From Candidatus Pacearchaeota archaeon (lineage in GTDB: Archaea > Nanobdellota > Nanobdellia > Pacearchaeales > GW2011-AR1), in contig NYZR01000037.1 of the NCBI GenBank assembly GCA_002687255.1, positions 1 to 8,423 of the forward strand: 8,423 nt of DNA, in the 5' to 3' direction. Within the stretch, counting starts at the first letter, position 1; every line of letters begins with the position of its first letter. The translations under genes and the position numbers were made by a program. The notes under the pieces were generated by a model. The model saw only the letters and a program-made list of their open reading frames with translations, was not told where the DNA came from and searched no databases. Below are positions 1 through 4,178 of this stretch, in pieces.

Positions 1-114
1 ATCAGATGCATATCTACCGTCCCAGCAATTATGTCCTTCAGTAACAGAGTGTCCACACATTTGACACTGTCCGTTCTTTATCATTTCTGAGTCGTCATCT
101 ATTCTCACAGCCAT
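1..114 (-). CDS. Small Cys/His protein, partial (possible zinc-binding motif)
   Basis: The 5' end of a leftward gene is visible: 38 codons open from an ATG at 114-112 to the window edge, with no stop. Residues 17-20 read C-Q-M-C-G-H, and a further H-N-C-W follows at about residues 30-33. This CxxC plus His/Cys spacing could bind a metal, but the rest is missing, so no family can be named. The start is supported by a GGGGAG ribosome site about 7 bases upstream, inside the end of the preceding HAD gene. The HAD stop codon TAA shares one base with this ATG (TAATG), so the two genes are probably translationally coupled. The acidic start (M-A-V-R-I-D-D-D) and the absence of a signal peptide suggest a cytoplasmic protein. 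The frame is convincing; any function is unknown. Confidence 0.6.
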   Translation of the reverse strand, partial: MAVRIDDDSEMIKNGQCQMCGHSVTEGHNCWDGRYASD

Positions 115-749
115 TATTCAGTCTCCCCTTTTTGTGTTTGATTTTTGAAATACTCTACCTTGCCATTCATTGACCTTGGTCCAGTTCCTGTAGTGTAGAA
201 CTGTGCAAAGTCCTTGGCTGTTGAATCACTCCAAGCAAATGGTTCAAGGATTTTGTTGAAGTCATAGTCATCCCCAAACTTTGCATTTGGATGATACTGC
301 TCACAGTTGGTCCACTGCACATTGTATCTCTCTGCGGACCTCTTATCTCTGCCAACACCATTGTCACCCACAAAGTACAACTCATCAAGACTGATGCCAA
401 AGTCCTCTGCAATCAATGCAAAGTTTTTGTCACCATGTTTGTGCTTTGTGAAATCCAGTGATTCATATCCATAAAATAGGAAATGATCACTGGGTGGCAG
501 TTCGCTGTAGATCATCCTTTCGGAGGTGAAATATTCAGCAATGCCAATCTCTTTCAAGAGTCCCCACACTCTGTCTTTCCTGTGGTCATCAGTTGCAATG
601 GCAATCTGGATGTTATTTGCCTCACACTTTTTCAAGAACTCAATGAGTCCTTTCCTTGCAGTCTGTTTCTGAAGAGGGTCCAATCCATATCCAACAATGG
701 TCCCATAGCAGTCCAGAACTACAACTTTGATTTTGTCAATAAGATTCAT
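114..749 (-). CDS. HAD-superfamily hydrolase (haloacid dehalogenase-like fold)
   Basis: This 211-residue protein has the ordered HAD motifs. Motif I is V-L-D13-C-Y-G-T17, with the presumed nucleophile Asp13. Motif II is the Thr53 at the end of a hydrophobic strand (I-A-I-A-T-D). The motif III lysine is best placed at K104, 24 residues before motif IV, as is usual in this family. Motif IV is F-V-G-D129-N-G-V-G-R-D135. HAD enzymes form an aspartyl-enzyme intermediate and mostly hydrolyse small phosphoesters. Here the second Asp of the usual DxD is Tyr15, as in 2-haloacid dehalogenases and some uncharacterised relatives, so the substrate is open. About 70 residues follow motif IV. The start has a clean AAAAGGAGACTGAC site. 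Upstream is the 151-residue gene (12-base gap); the downstream start overlaps the stop by one base. In a phage this is probably an accessory nucleotide or sugar-phosphate enzyme, which is inference. Confidence 0.85.
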   Translation of the reverse strand: MNLIDKIKVVVLDCYGTIVGYGLDPLQKQTARKGLIEFLKKCEANNIQIAIATDDHRKDRVWGLLKEIGIAEYFTSERMIYSELPPSDHFLFYGYESLDFTKHKHGDKNFALIAEDFGISLDELYFVGDNGVGRDKRSAERYNVQWTNCEQYHPNAKFGDDYDFNKILEPFAWSDSTAKDFAQFYTTGTGPRSMNGKVEYFKNQTQKGETE

Positions 750-761
750 GTCAGTCTCCTT

Positions 762-1217
762 TTATCTTATTTTCCTGATTTTGTTTATGTCATCAAGTCT
801 GCCCCAGTGAGCCAGTTCTGCTTTTCTTGTATCCCAGAACTTTTTGTCATTCCGTGCCTCTTGGTGCAGGGTCTTGATCTCTTGTCTTTCCTTTTTGAGG
901 AAATCATTTCTCCACTGTATGAACTCTGTATGAGATTCAAACGCATGGGAGATGTGCTTGATCAATATGTGCCTTGACCCATATTCATTTTTGTATGATA
1001 CTGGATTCATTTTGCTGATCCTGTGTGCCTTGATCTTGTATGGATTCCTGTCTTGCGAATACCACTGCAGATACTCTGCACATGTTGGACCGTTACGATA
1101 ATCAAACAAATCATGTCTGGCTGACAGGTATGTTTTACGTCCCCAGTCATCAGATGGCATGTGTCCTAAAACAACCCACATCCCTGATTTAAGGTTTGAT
1201 TTTTTGAGTAGTGTCAT
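762..1217 (-). CDS. Hypothetical protein, 151 residues
   Basis: I do not recognise the family. The frame stays open upstream to an ATG at 1331. The real start is most likely the ATG at 1217, which begins M-T-L-L-K-K-S-N-L-K and follows an AAGGAGACAC ribosome site at normal spacing, the same site seen before other genes here. The longer start would overlap the upstream ParB-like gene and absorb a conserved non-coding element and a palindrome, so I reject it. The protein is soluble, charged and rich in His, Trp and Arg. A compact N-terminal part contains W-V-V-L-G-H and R-K-T-Y-L-S-A-R-H. The second half is strongly charged and helical, rich in K, E, R, Q and H, and could form a coiled coil. 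The gene probably shares an mRNA with the HAD gene 12 bases downstream. Confidence 0.7.
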   Translation of the reverse strand: MTLLKKSNLKSGMWVVLGHMPSDDWGRKTYLSARHDLFDYRNGPTCAEYLQWYSQDRNPYKIKAHRISKMNPVSYKNEYGSRHILIKHISHAFESHTEFIQWRNDFLKKERQEIKTLHQEARNDKKFWDTRKAELAHWGRLDDINKIRKIR

Positions 1218-1230
1218 GAGTGTCTCCTTC

Positions 1231-1253
1231 ATTGTTACCTGTAAGGTAACAAT
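1231..1253. promoter_or_regulatory. Perfect palindrome abutting the ribosome site of the 1217 gene
   Basis: The arms ATTGTTACCT and AGGTAACAAT are exact reverse complements of 10 bp, separated by a 3-base loop. In the leftward mRNA the hairpin ends directly against GAAGGAGAC, the Shine-Dalgarno of the gene starting at 1217. It could act as a DNA operator for a dimeric repressor or as an RNA hairpin that gates translation. It lacks a following U-run, so it is not a terminator. Confidence 0.65.
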
Positions 1254-1279
1254 AAAAACCAATATAGTGCAAGTTAATT

Positions 1280-1312
1280 CTCTCGACGAGAAACCCACCA
1301 ATCTTGACCAAG
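1280..1312 (-). promoter_or_regulatory. Conserved non-coding element, copy A
   Basis: Read in the leftward sense, this stretch contains CTTGGTCAAG, then GGTG and TTT, then GTCGAGAG. The same ordered blocks recur at 3309-3355 on the rightward strand. Both copies lie upstream of a gene and in sense with it. Copy A sits between the ParB-like stop (1315) and the 1217 gene, within a 97-base gap. TCTCGACGAGA (1281-1291) is itself a small dyad. Promoter, operator or leader-RNA roles are all possible. Confidence 0.45.
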
Positions 1313-1314
1313 AC

Positions 1315-1947
1315 CTACATTTTAGACTCATTCCTTATTGAAAAGTTAAAAAGTTTATTCAATATATAGTATGGCAATGACACCAGTTGAATCAGAATAA
1401 GACTTGCAAAAAATATAGTGTACAGTGAGATGATGATGGTTGCCAACAGCATAACTGTGATGCTCTGGGTCCATCCCACAATCAGAAAGTCAGCCTCATA
1501 CTCTGGACCATGTTTTGCAAACAGCAGATCAAACCTGTGATTGCCATCAATGAGTGTTTTGCTCTTGGACAATTTCATGTGTCCACTGTGAAACTTTTCT
1601 GGATTGTATCCATGATCAATCAGGCTGTTTAATACATGCAGATAATTCAGGGATTTTCTTTTGAACCTGACCTCTGCCCTGCCTTTATTGTATTTCAGCC
1701 ACCAGTGAGGAAATATGAGCGTTATAGGCATACTCTTACCCAAGAACTCAACAGCATCTTCTGGGTCCTTTGTTTTCCAGAATCTTTTCAGGTGGACCAG
1801 TCTTTCATTCATGAGTGATTTTGTTTTTGCTTTTATGTCACCAAGTTTCAATCTGACAACAGTTCCTTTGTCTGAATAGTTACTTTGAAGAATCAAGTGG
1901 GTTCTACCATTTGGCTGTTTTTGTTTTTTAAAATTTGTCGGAGACAT
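1315..1947 (-). CDS. ParB-like-fold protein with hydrophobic C-terminal tail
   Basis: The 210-residue protein carries a ParB/sulfiredoxin-type signature: H-G-Y-N-P-E-K near residue 113, then a short strand and I-D-G-N-H-R at 133-138, followed by a helix (F-D-L-L-F-A). In this fold D-G-N-H-R lies in the nucleotide-binding or nuclease loop. The N-terminal half is basic and soluble (many Lys and Arg). After residue 160 comes a long hydrophobic stretch, about 162-198, able to cross the membrane once or twice, then a short polar end. A membrane tail on this domain is unusual; true ParB partition proteins have a DNA-binding helix-turn-helix there, which I do not see. Ribosome-site quality at the ATG is poor, with only AATAAGA just upstream. 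It lies beside the DnaA-box region, so a role in replication or partition is possible but unproven; a membrane-linked nuclease or NTPase is an alternative. Confidence 0.7.
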   Translation of the reverse strand: MSPTNFKKQKQPNGRTHLILQSNYSDKGTVVRLKLGDIKAKTKSLMNERLVHLKRFWKTKDPEDAVEFLGKSMPITLIFPHWWLKYNKGRAEVRFKRKSLNYLHVLNSLIDHGYNPEKFHSGHMKLSKSKTLIDGNHRFDLLFAKHGPEYEADFLIVGWTQSITVMLLATIIISLYTIFFASLILIQLVSLPYYILNKLFNFSIRNESKM

Positions 1948-2041
1948 TCTTATTTATTATAATATTTTTTTTATTAAACCCTTGTATTATTATGTATTAA
2001 GAAAACTTAAAACCCCCCCATTAAATTATTTTAAAGGTGGG
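1948..2041. other. Very AT-rich non-coding tract next to DnaA boxes
   Basis: Upstream of the ParB-like start, the sequence is almost entirely A and T apart from a run of seven C at about 2014-2020. Such DNA melts easily, and it lies directly left of the DnaA-box array, as an unwinding element would. Read leftwards, TATAAT at 1961-1956 lies 8 bases before the ATG at 1947 and could be a -10 box, but I see no good -35, and a promoter so close would leave almost no leader. Confidence 0.45.
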
Positions 2042-2047
2042 CTGTAG

Positions 2048-2100
2048 TTATACAGTAGTTATCCACAGGAATATTATGAGTTATCCACAGGTTGTACACA
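2048..2100 (+). promoter_or_regulatory. Phased DnaA-box array, candidate origin or DnaA-responsive site
   Basis: TTATCCACA, the perfect bacterial DnaA box, occurs at 2059-2067 and 2081-2089, each inside an identical 13-base block starting AGTTATCC. A close variant, TTGTACACA, lies at 2092-2100 and a weak one, TTATACAGT, at 2048-2056. All four read in the same direction, and their starts fall on an 11-base grid (2048, 2059, 2081, 2092, with 2070 empty), so bound proteins would face the same side of the helix. A small hairpin (CTGTA/TACAG, 2042-2055) sits at the left edge. The array is non-coding and starts just beyond the stop of the RHH-like gene. It could be a replication origin, a DnaA-regulated promoter or a titration site. 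Confidence 0.7.
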
Positions 2101-2102
2101 TA

Positions 2103-2315
2103 TCATTTCCTGTAGTCTTGTGGTGTGTATCTGTGAGAGAAGATATACTTTGCACACATCTCCATGAATGCAACTTTCCTTGTGATTCCCCTCTCATTAC
2201 ATATTTGATCAAGGTCACTAATTAATTGAGGTTCAATATTCCTAAACAAGATTTGACGTTTTGATTTGTCAACCTGCCTCTGGTATACTGTGCCCATGCT
2301 GTTCTTTTTTGTCAT
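2103..2315 (-). CDS. Small ribbon-helix-helix-like DNA-binding protein (putative)
   Basis: This 70-residue basic protein fits an Arc/CopG/MetJ-type ribbon-helix-helix pattern. A short strand with alternating residues (R-Q-I-L-F-R-N-I, about 20-27) is followed by helix A (Q-L-I-S-D-L-D-Q-I-C-N-E-R-G) and helix B starting with I-T-R-K-V-A-F-M-E-M. Such proteins dimerise and bind palindromic operators through the strand. The assignment rests on pattern only, so it is tentative. The start is supported by AAAAGGAGAACAGC before the ATG. It lies just downstream of the terminator of the DUF932-like gene, and its stop is 3 bases from the last DnaA box, so it could regulate its own region, the divergent promoters near 3200-3575, or the palindrome at 1231. 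Confidence 0.6.
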   Translation of the reverse strand: MTKKNSMGTVYQRQVDKSKRQILFRNIEPQLISDLDQICNERGITRKVAFMEMCAKYIFSHRYTPQDYRK

Positions 2316-2341
2316 GCTGTTCTCCTTTTAAAAACTTGAAT

Positions 2342-2371
2342 AAAAAAAAGGGCACATTTCTGTGCCCCTTT
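2342..2371 (-). terminator. Rho-independent terminator of the DUF932-like gene
   Basis: In the leftward mRNA a 7-bp GC-rich stem (GGGCACA/TGTGCCC) closes on a GAAA tetraloop and is followed by eight U. It begins about 25 bases after the stop at 2396. A nearly identical stem ends the rightward gene at 3859-3888. The RHH-like gene starts only 27 bases further on, so it needs read-through or its own weak promoter. Confidence 0.85.
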
Positions 2372-2395
2372 TCTTGGGTTGTTATACTTTGGTTT

Positions 2396-3151
2396 TTATG
2401 CCTGTGCAACAATGATCCCATTTACTTTTCCTCTAAAGAACTTTTCAGTGAACACATTGTGCAGAGCAAGTCTCCTGCTCATTGCTTGTGTTGGATCACT
2501 TTCCAGTTTGAGAGCCTCTGTGCAGGAATTGAACAATCCCCAGAGGTTATCAGTTGGGTGGTCATAGTCAGGCTTTTCCCACTGTTCAAATGCTTTGGAC
2601 AGTTGGACAGGTTTCAGGATGTTGGAACCTCTCAAGAATCCAAGGATTTCCCAACCTCTTTGCTGTGTGATCTTGACACCCTTCATGTCCTCTGCATCCT
2701 GCAGGTGCTTATGATAGATGGTGGGTGCATTTTTCAATGCCAGTTCTGTGGTGGCTTTGATTGCATCCCATCCATTTCTGGTGTGCTTTTTTGCCATCAC
2801 AATATCACCAGACAGATCAAGGTTTTGACAGATCATCACAGATGTGCCAAGAGCCACACCATACGGAAGGGTCTTGTCATATCCTTGCCTGTAAGCAATA
2901 GCCAGTTCCTGCTCATCATCTGAATTAGAAAAGGTGAGCATTCCAAAAAGCCTCTGACCTTTTCTTGCCAAGCCAAACACATTGTCTTTGAATGTGAATG
3001 AACTGTCCAAGATTCCCTTTGCATAAGATTCCACCATTGTGATCACTTCTGCATGGGGCGTTGGGAAAAAGGTGTCAGTTGTTTCTGGTACTGGTATAGC
3101 CCTGACCTCTTTCATTGTTGCTCGGTTTACGATTATCATGTTGTTACTCAT
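2396..3151 (-). CDS. DUF932-like phage/plasmid protein
   Basis: The 251-residue protein resembles the DUF932 family found in phages and plasmids. F-G-M-L-T-F-S-N-S (69-77) and A-Y-R-Q-G (86-90) are followed by V-M-I-C-Q-N-L-D-L-S-G-D at about 105-116 and K-K-H-T-R-N at 121-126. These match the family's spaced core, in which an 'S-x-D/N' segment precedes 'C-x-N-L-x-x-S-G-D' and a His-containing basic block. The molecular function of DUF932 is not established. There is no signal peptide or membrane segment, so it is probably cytoplasmic. The start has a strong AAAAAGGAGACTGA site and the gene has its own leader, promoter-like box and terminator, so it looks like a free-standing transcription unit. 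It diverges from the gene at 3623, whose control elements are copies of its own. Confidence 0.7.
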   Translation of the reverse strand: MSNNMIIVNRATMKEVRAIPVPETTDTFFPTPHAEVITMVESYAKGILDSSFTFKDNVFGLARKGQRLFGMLTFSNSDDEQELAIAYRQGYDKTLPYGVALGTSVMICQNLDLSGDIVMAKKHTRNGWDAIKATTELALKNAPTIYHKHLQDAEDMKGVKITQQRGWEILGFLRGSNILKPVQLSKAFEQWEKPDYDHPTDNLWGLFNSCTEALKLESDPTQAMSRRLALHNVFTEKFFRGKVNGIIVAQA

Positions 3152-3152
3152 T

Positions 3153-3177
3153 TTCAGTCTCCTTTTTGATTATGATT
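3153..3177 (-). promoter_or_regulatory. Leader/ribosome-site block, copy 1 (before DUF932-like gene)
   Basis: Read leftwards, this 25-base block holds AATCATAATC, an A-run and GGAGACTGAA directly before the ATG at 3151. It is identical to 3596-3620 on the opposite strand, so the two divergent genes carry the same 5' leader. Confidence 0.8.
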
Positions 3178-3187
3178 GATTATGATT
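3168..3187. repeat. Tandem duplication of a 10-base leader unit
   Basis: GATTATGATT occurs twice head to tail (3168-3177 and 3178-3187). The first copy belongs to the shared leader block; the second is an extra unit absent from the leader of the 3623 gene, consistent with slippage or a duplicated protein-binding site. Confidence 0.8.
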
Positions 3188-3205
3188 GATGCAGTGAATT
3201 TAAAG

Positions 3206-3219
3206 ATAAATATGATATA
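3206..3219 (-). promoter_or_regulatory. Promoter-like box, copy 1
   Basis: Read leftwards this is TATATCATATTTAT, identical to 3562-3575 on the rightward strand. It lies 55 bases before the DUF932-like start, against 48 bases for its partner. Position, AT content and mirror duplication suggest a phage promoter or an operator (ATAT-C-ATAT dyad). No standard -35/-10 pair is evident. Confidence 0.45.
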
Positions 3220-3308
3220 TGCAATGCTTTATTTAACATTTAATTTTTGTATTAAGAAATGCACTACAACAACCATGCCAAACTATTTCAATGTGTTTTC
3301 TCTCCACG

Positions 3309-3355
3309 CTTGGTCAAGGTCAACATTGCTTTTTTTCTGGTGATTTTGTCGAGAG
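3309..3355 (+). promoter_or_regulatory. Conserved non-coding element, copy B
   Basis: CTTGGTCAAG (3309-3318), GGTGATTTT (3339-3347) and GTCGAGAG (3348-3355) occur in the same order and sense as in copy A (1312-1280, leftward). Copy B has about 14 extra bases between the first two blocks, including a run of T. GGTCAA is repeated directly at 3313-3324. It lies in the divergent intergenic region, in sense with the 3623 gene. Confidence 0.45.
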
Positions 3356-3415
3356 TAAATCCACGATCTCTGCCTAACCCTATATGATATAAGCATAAGA
3401 GGTGATCTCTCCGCT

Positions 3416-3444
3416 ATGGCTCAATTAGACCCCTTCAGAGCCAT
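3416..3444. other. Hairpin in the divergent intergenic region
   Basis: ATGGCTC (3416-3422) pairs with GAGCCAT (3438-3444) around a 15-base loop. Six T follow after seven further bases (3452-3457), too far away for a classical terminator. It might fold in an untranslated leader or mark a small RNA. I cannot assign a role. Confidence 0.35.
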
Positions 3445-3543
3445 TTGGCACTTTTTTGCAATATCATACCAAATCAGTGGTTTTATTACAGAAATGTCAC
3501 ATGCAATGGGGTGTTTCTGATCACAGAATTTGCCTTGTGACAT
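3421..3543 (-). CDS. Possible 40-residue protein, doubtful
   Basis: A leftward frame opens at an ATG at 3543 and stops with TGA at 3423-3421. The predicted product starts M-S-Q-G-K-F-C-D-Q-K, has three Cys, and ends in a plausible amphipathic segment (I-W-Y-D-I-A-K-K). Against it, the nearest ribosome-like GGGTGA lies about 14 bases upstream, unlike the strong AAGGAG of neighbouring genes, and the start overlaps repeated ATGTCAC motifs. I list it only because the composition looks protein-like in an otherwise empty region. Confidence 0.2.
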   Translation of the reverse strand: MSQGKFCDQKHPIACDISVIKPLIWYDIAKKCQMALKGSN

Positions 3544-3558
3544 GTTGTTTTATGTCAC
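3494..3558. repeat. Three ATGTCAC motifs upstream of the rightward promoter box
   Basis: ATGTCAC occurs at 3494-3500 and 3552-3558 and inverted as GTGACAT at 3537-3543. The last two form a 7-bp inverted repeat with an 8-base spacer, ending 3 bases before the promoter-like box at 3562. This arrangement suits a dimeric repressor or activator site. Confidence 0.45.
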
Positions 3559-3561
3559 CCT

Positions 3562-3575
3562 TATATCATATTTAT
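3562..3575 (+). promoter_or_regulatory. Promoter-like box, copy 2
   Basis: TATATCATATTTAT is an exact mirror copy of the box at 3206-3219 and lies 48 bases before the ATG at 3623. The 12-base CTTATATCATAT that includes its start also occurs inverted at 3382-3393. It probably drives or controls the 3623 gene. Confidence 0.45.
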
Positions 3576-3595
3576 TAGTATATTGTGGCATGATA

Positions 3596-3620
3596 AATCA
3601 TAATCAAAAAGGAGACTGAA
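3596..3620 (+). promoter_or_regulatory. Leader/ribosome-site block, copy 2 (before 3623 gene)
   Basis: This block is identical over 25 bases to the complement of 3153-3177 and includes AAAAAGGAGACTGA, a strong Shine-Dalgarno at good spacing to the ATG at 3623. The gene therefore shares leader and translation signals with the divergent DUF932-like gene. Confidence 0.8.
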
Positions 3621-3622
3621 CA

Positions 3623-3838
3623 ATGTCAAAGATAATCAACTGGGTCAAAACCAAACTGTCCAAACCCAAGTGGGATGACCTACATATCCCTATCCTGCAA
3701 AAGCCAATGCATCCCACCATGCCTGTATTTCATGGCAACTCCCATCAAAGGAGAGTGGCAAGGAGATCATGGGAAAGGGATCAGGCTCGGAAGTATCTGG
3801 AGCAAACCAGAGATGCAGGTAGTGAGGTGATTGAATAA
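3623..3838 (+). CDS. Small basic hypothetical protein, the only rightward gene
   Basis: The 71-residue product is not recognised. It begins with a short amphipathic basic segment (M-S-K-I-I-N-W-V-K-T-K-L), then a Pro-rich middle, then a strongly charged helix-like stretch from about residue 38 (H-G-N-S-H-Q-R-R-V-A-R-R-S-W) to the end. High Arg and Lys content would suit binding to nucleic acid or to an acidic host protein, but this is inference. Evidence that it is real: a strong ribosome site, a dedicated promoter-like box, a clean terminator 20 bases after the stop, and control elements copied from the divergent gene. A longer overlapping leftward frame lacks such signals. A host-takeover or early regulatory role would fit its isolated cassette, but nothing in the sequence proves it. 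Confidence 0.8.
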   Translation: MSKIINWVKTKLSKPKWDDLHIPILQKPMHPTMPVFHGNSHQRRVARRSWERDQARKYLEQTRDAGSEVIE

Positions 3839-3858
3839 GTTTCACCTGATCCAAAAAC

Positions 3859-3888
3859 AAAAGGGGCACAGCAATGTGCCCCTTTTTT
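3859..3888 (+). terminator. Strong bidirectional terminator
   Basis: A 12-bp stem (AAAAGGGGCACA against its complement) closes on a GCAA tetraloop and ends in a U-run on the rightward strand, 20 bases after the 3623 gene stops. On the leftward strand the same hairpin is followed by U-rich sequence, so it can also stop the lysis operon that ends at 4015. It is homologous to the terminator at 2342-2371. Confidence 0.9.
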
Positions 3889-4014
3889 ATTGCCATTATG
3901 ATCAGGAGGTAAGGGATGGAGGGTGAGAGACGACCATAATGGCTGAAATGCCCTTCATTGGCTCATATACACCCTATAAAGCCACTTTCTTTCTACCTTT
4001 GGTATGAGGTGGGG
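3889..4014. other. Non-coding gap between convergent units
   Basis: These 126 bases between the terminator and the end of the 49-residue gene hold no open frame with a ribosome site on either strand. A purine-rich stretch (AGGAGGTAAGG, 3904-3914) resembles a Shine-Dalgarno, but no reading frame of useful length follows it. A weak hairpin around TGAA/TTCA lies near 3945-3958. Otherwise I see nothing. Confidence 0.5.
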
Positions 4015-4164
4015 CTATTTCTTTTTGGCAATCTTCTTGAGTGATTTCCAGATAATATCCAAAAGGATGTCATCTGCTTTCATTGGTGTCATTTTGACCA
4101 GTTTCTCACATACGAAGAAACCCAAGAGACACCAGTGCCAATTGCTTGTCAACCATGATTCCAT
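4015..4164 (-). CDS. Small 49-residue protein of the lysis cluster
   Basis: This short frame starts with ATG at 4164, 6 bases after GGGAG, and ends with TAG at 4017-4015. The product begins M-E-S-W-L-T-S-N-W-H-W and has a moderately hydrophobic stretch (about residues 8-22, including C-L-L-G-F-F-V). It then has an E-K-L-V-K-M-T-P-x-K-A-D-D-I-L-L-D-I-I segment and a very basic tail (K-K-I-A-K-K-K). I recall similar small proteins with a T-P-x-K-x-D-D-I motif beside phage lysis genes but cannot name a family. The position, 14 bases after the preceding gene and last in the operon, supports a lysis-related or membrane-surface role. The long frame on the same strand in another phase is its shadow. 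Confidence 0.7.
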   Translation of the reverse strand: MESWLTSNWHWCLLGFFVCEKLVKMTPMKADDILLDIIWKSLKKIAKKK

Positions 4165-4178
4165 TTTGCTCTCCCTGT

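Noticed and set aside
483..977. Rightward open frame of 164 codons
   Set aside because: It lies antisense to the HAD and 151-residue genes, has no ribosome site, and its product is a Cys/Phe/Ser-rich shadow.
1218..1331. Longer N-terminus for the 151-residue gene, starting at 1331
   Set aside because: It lacks a ribosome site, overlaps the ParB-like gene and would translate the palindrome and conserved element; the ATG at 1217 has AAGGAGACAC at the right distance.
2014..2020. Run of seven C as a phase-variation tract
   Set aside because: It is non-coding, about 70 bases from the nearest start, and seven bases is too short to argue slippage control without population data.
2261..2923. Rightward open frame of 220 codons
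   Set aside because: It runs antisense through the DUF932-like gene and across a strong terminator, with a low-complexity Cys/Phe-rich translation and no ribosome site.
3416..3520. Rightward 34-residue frame beginning M-A-Q-L-D-P-F
   Set aside because: The nearest AGAGGTGA is about 13 bases upstream, the start is inside a hairpin stem, and it overlaps the equally weak leftward frame.
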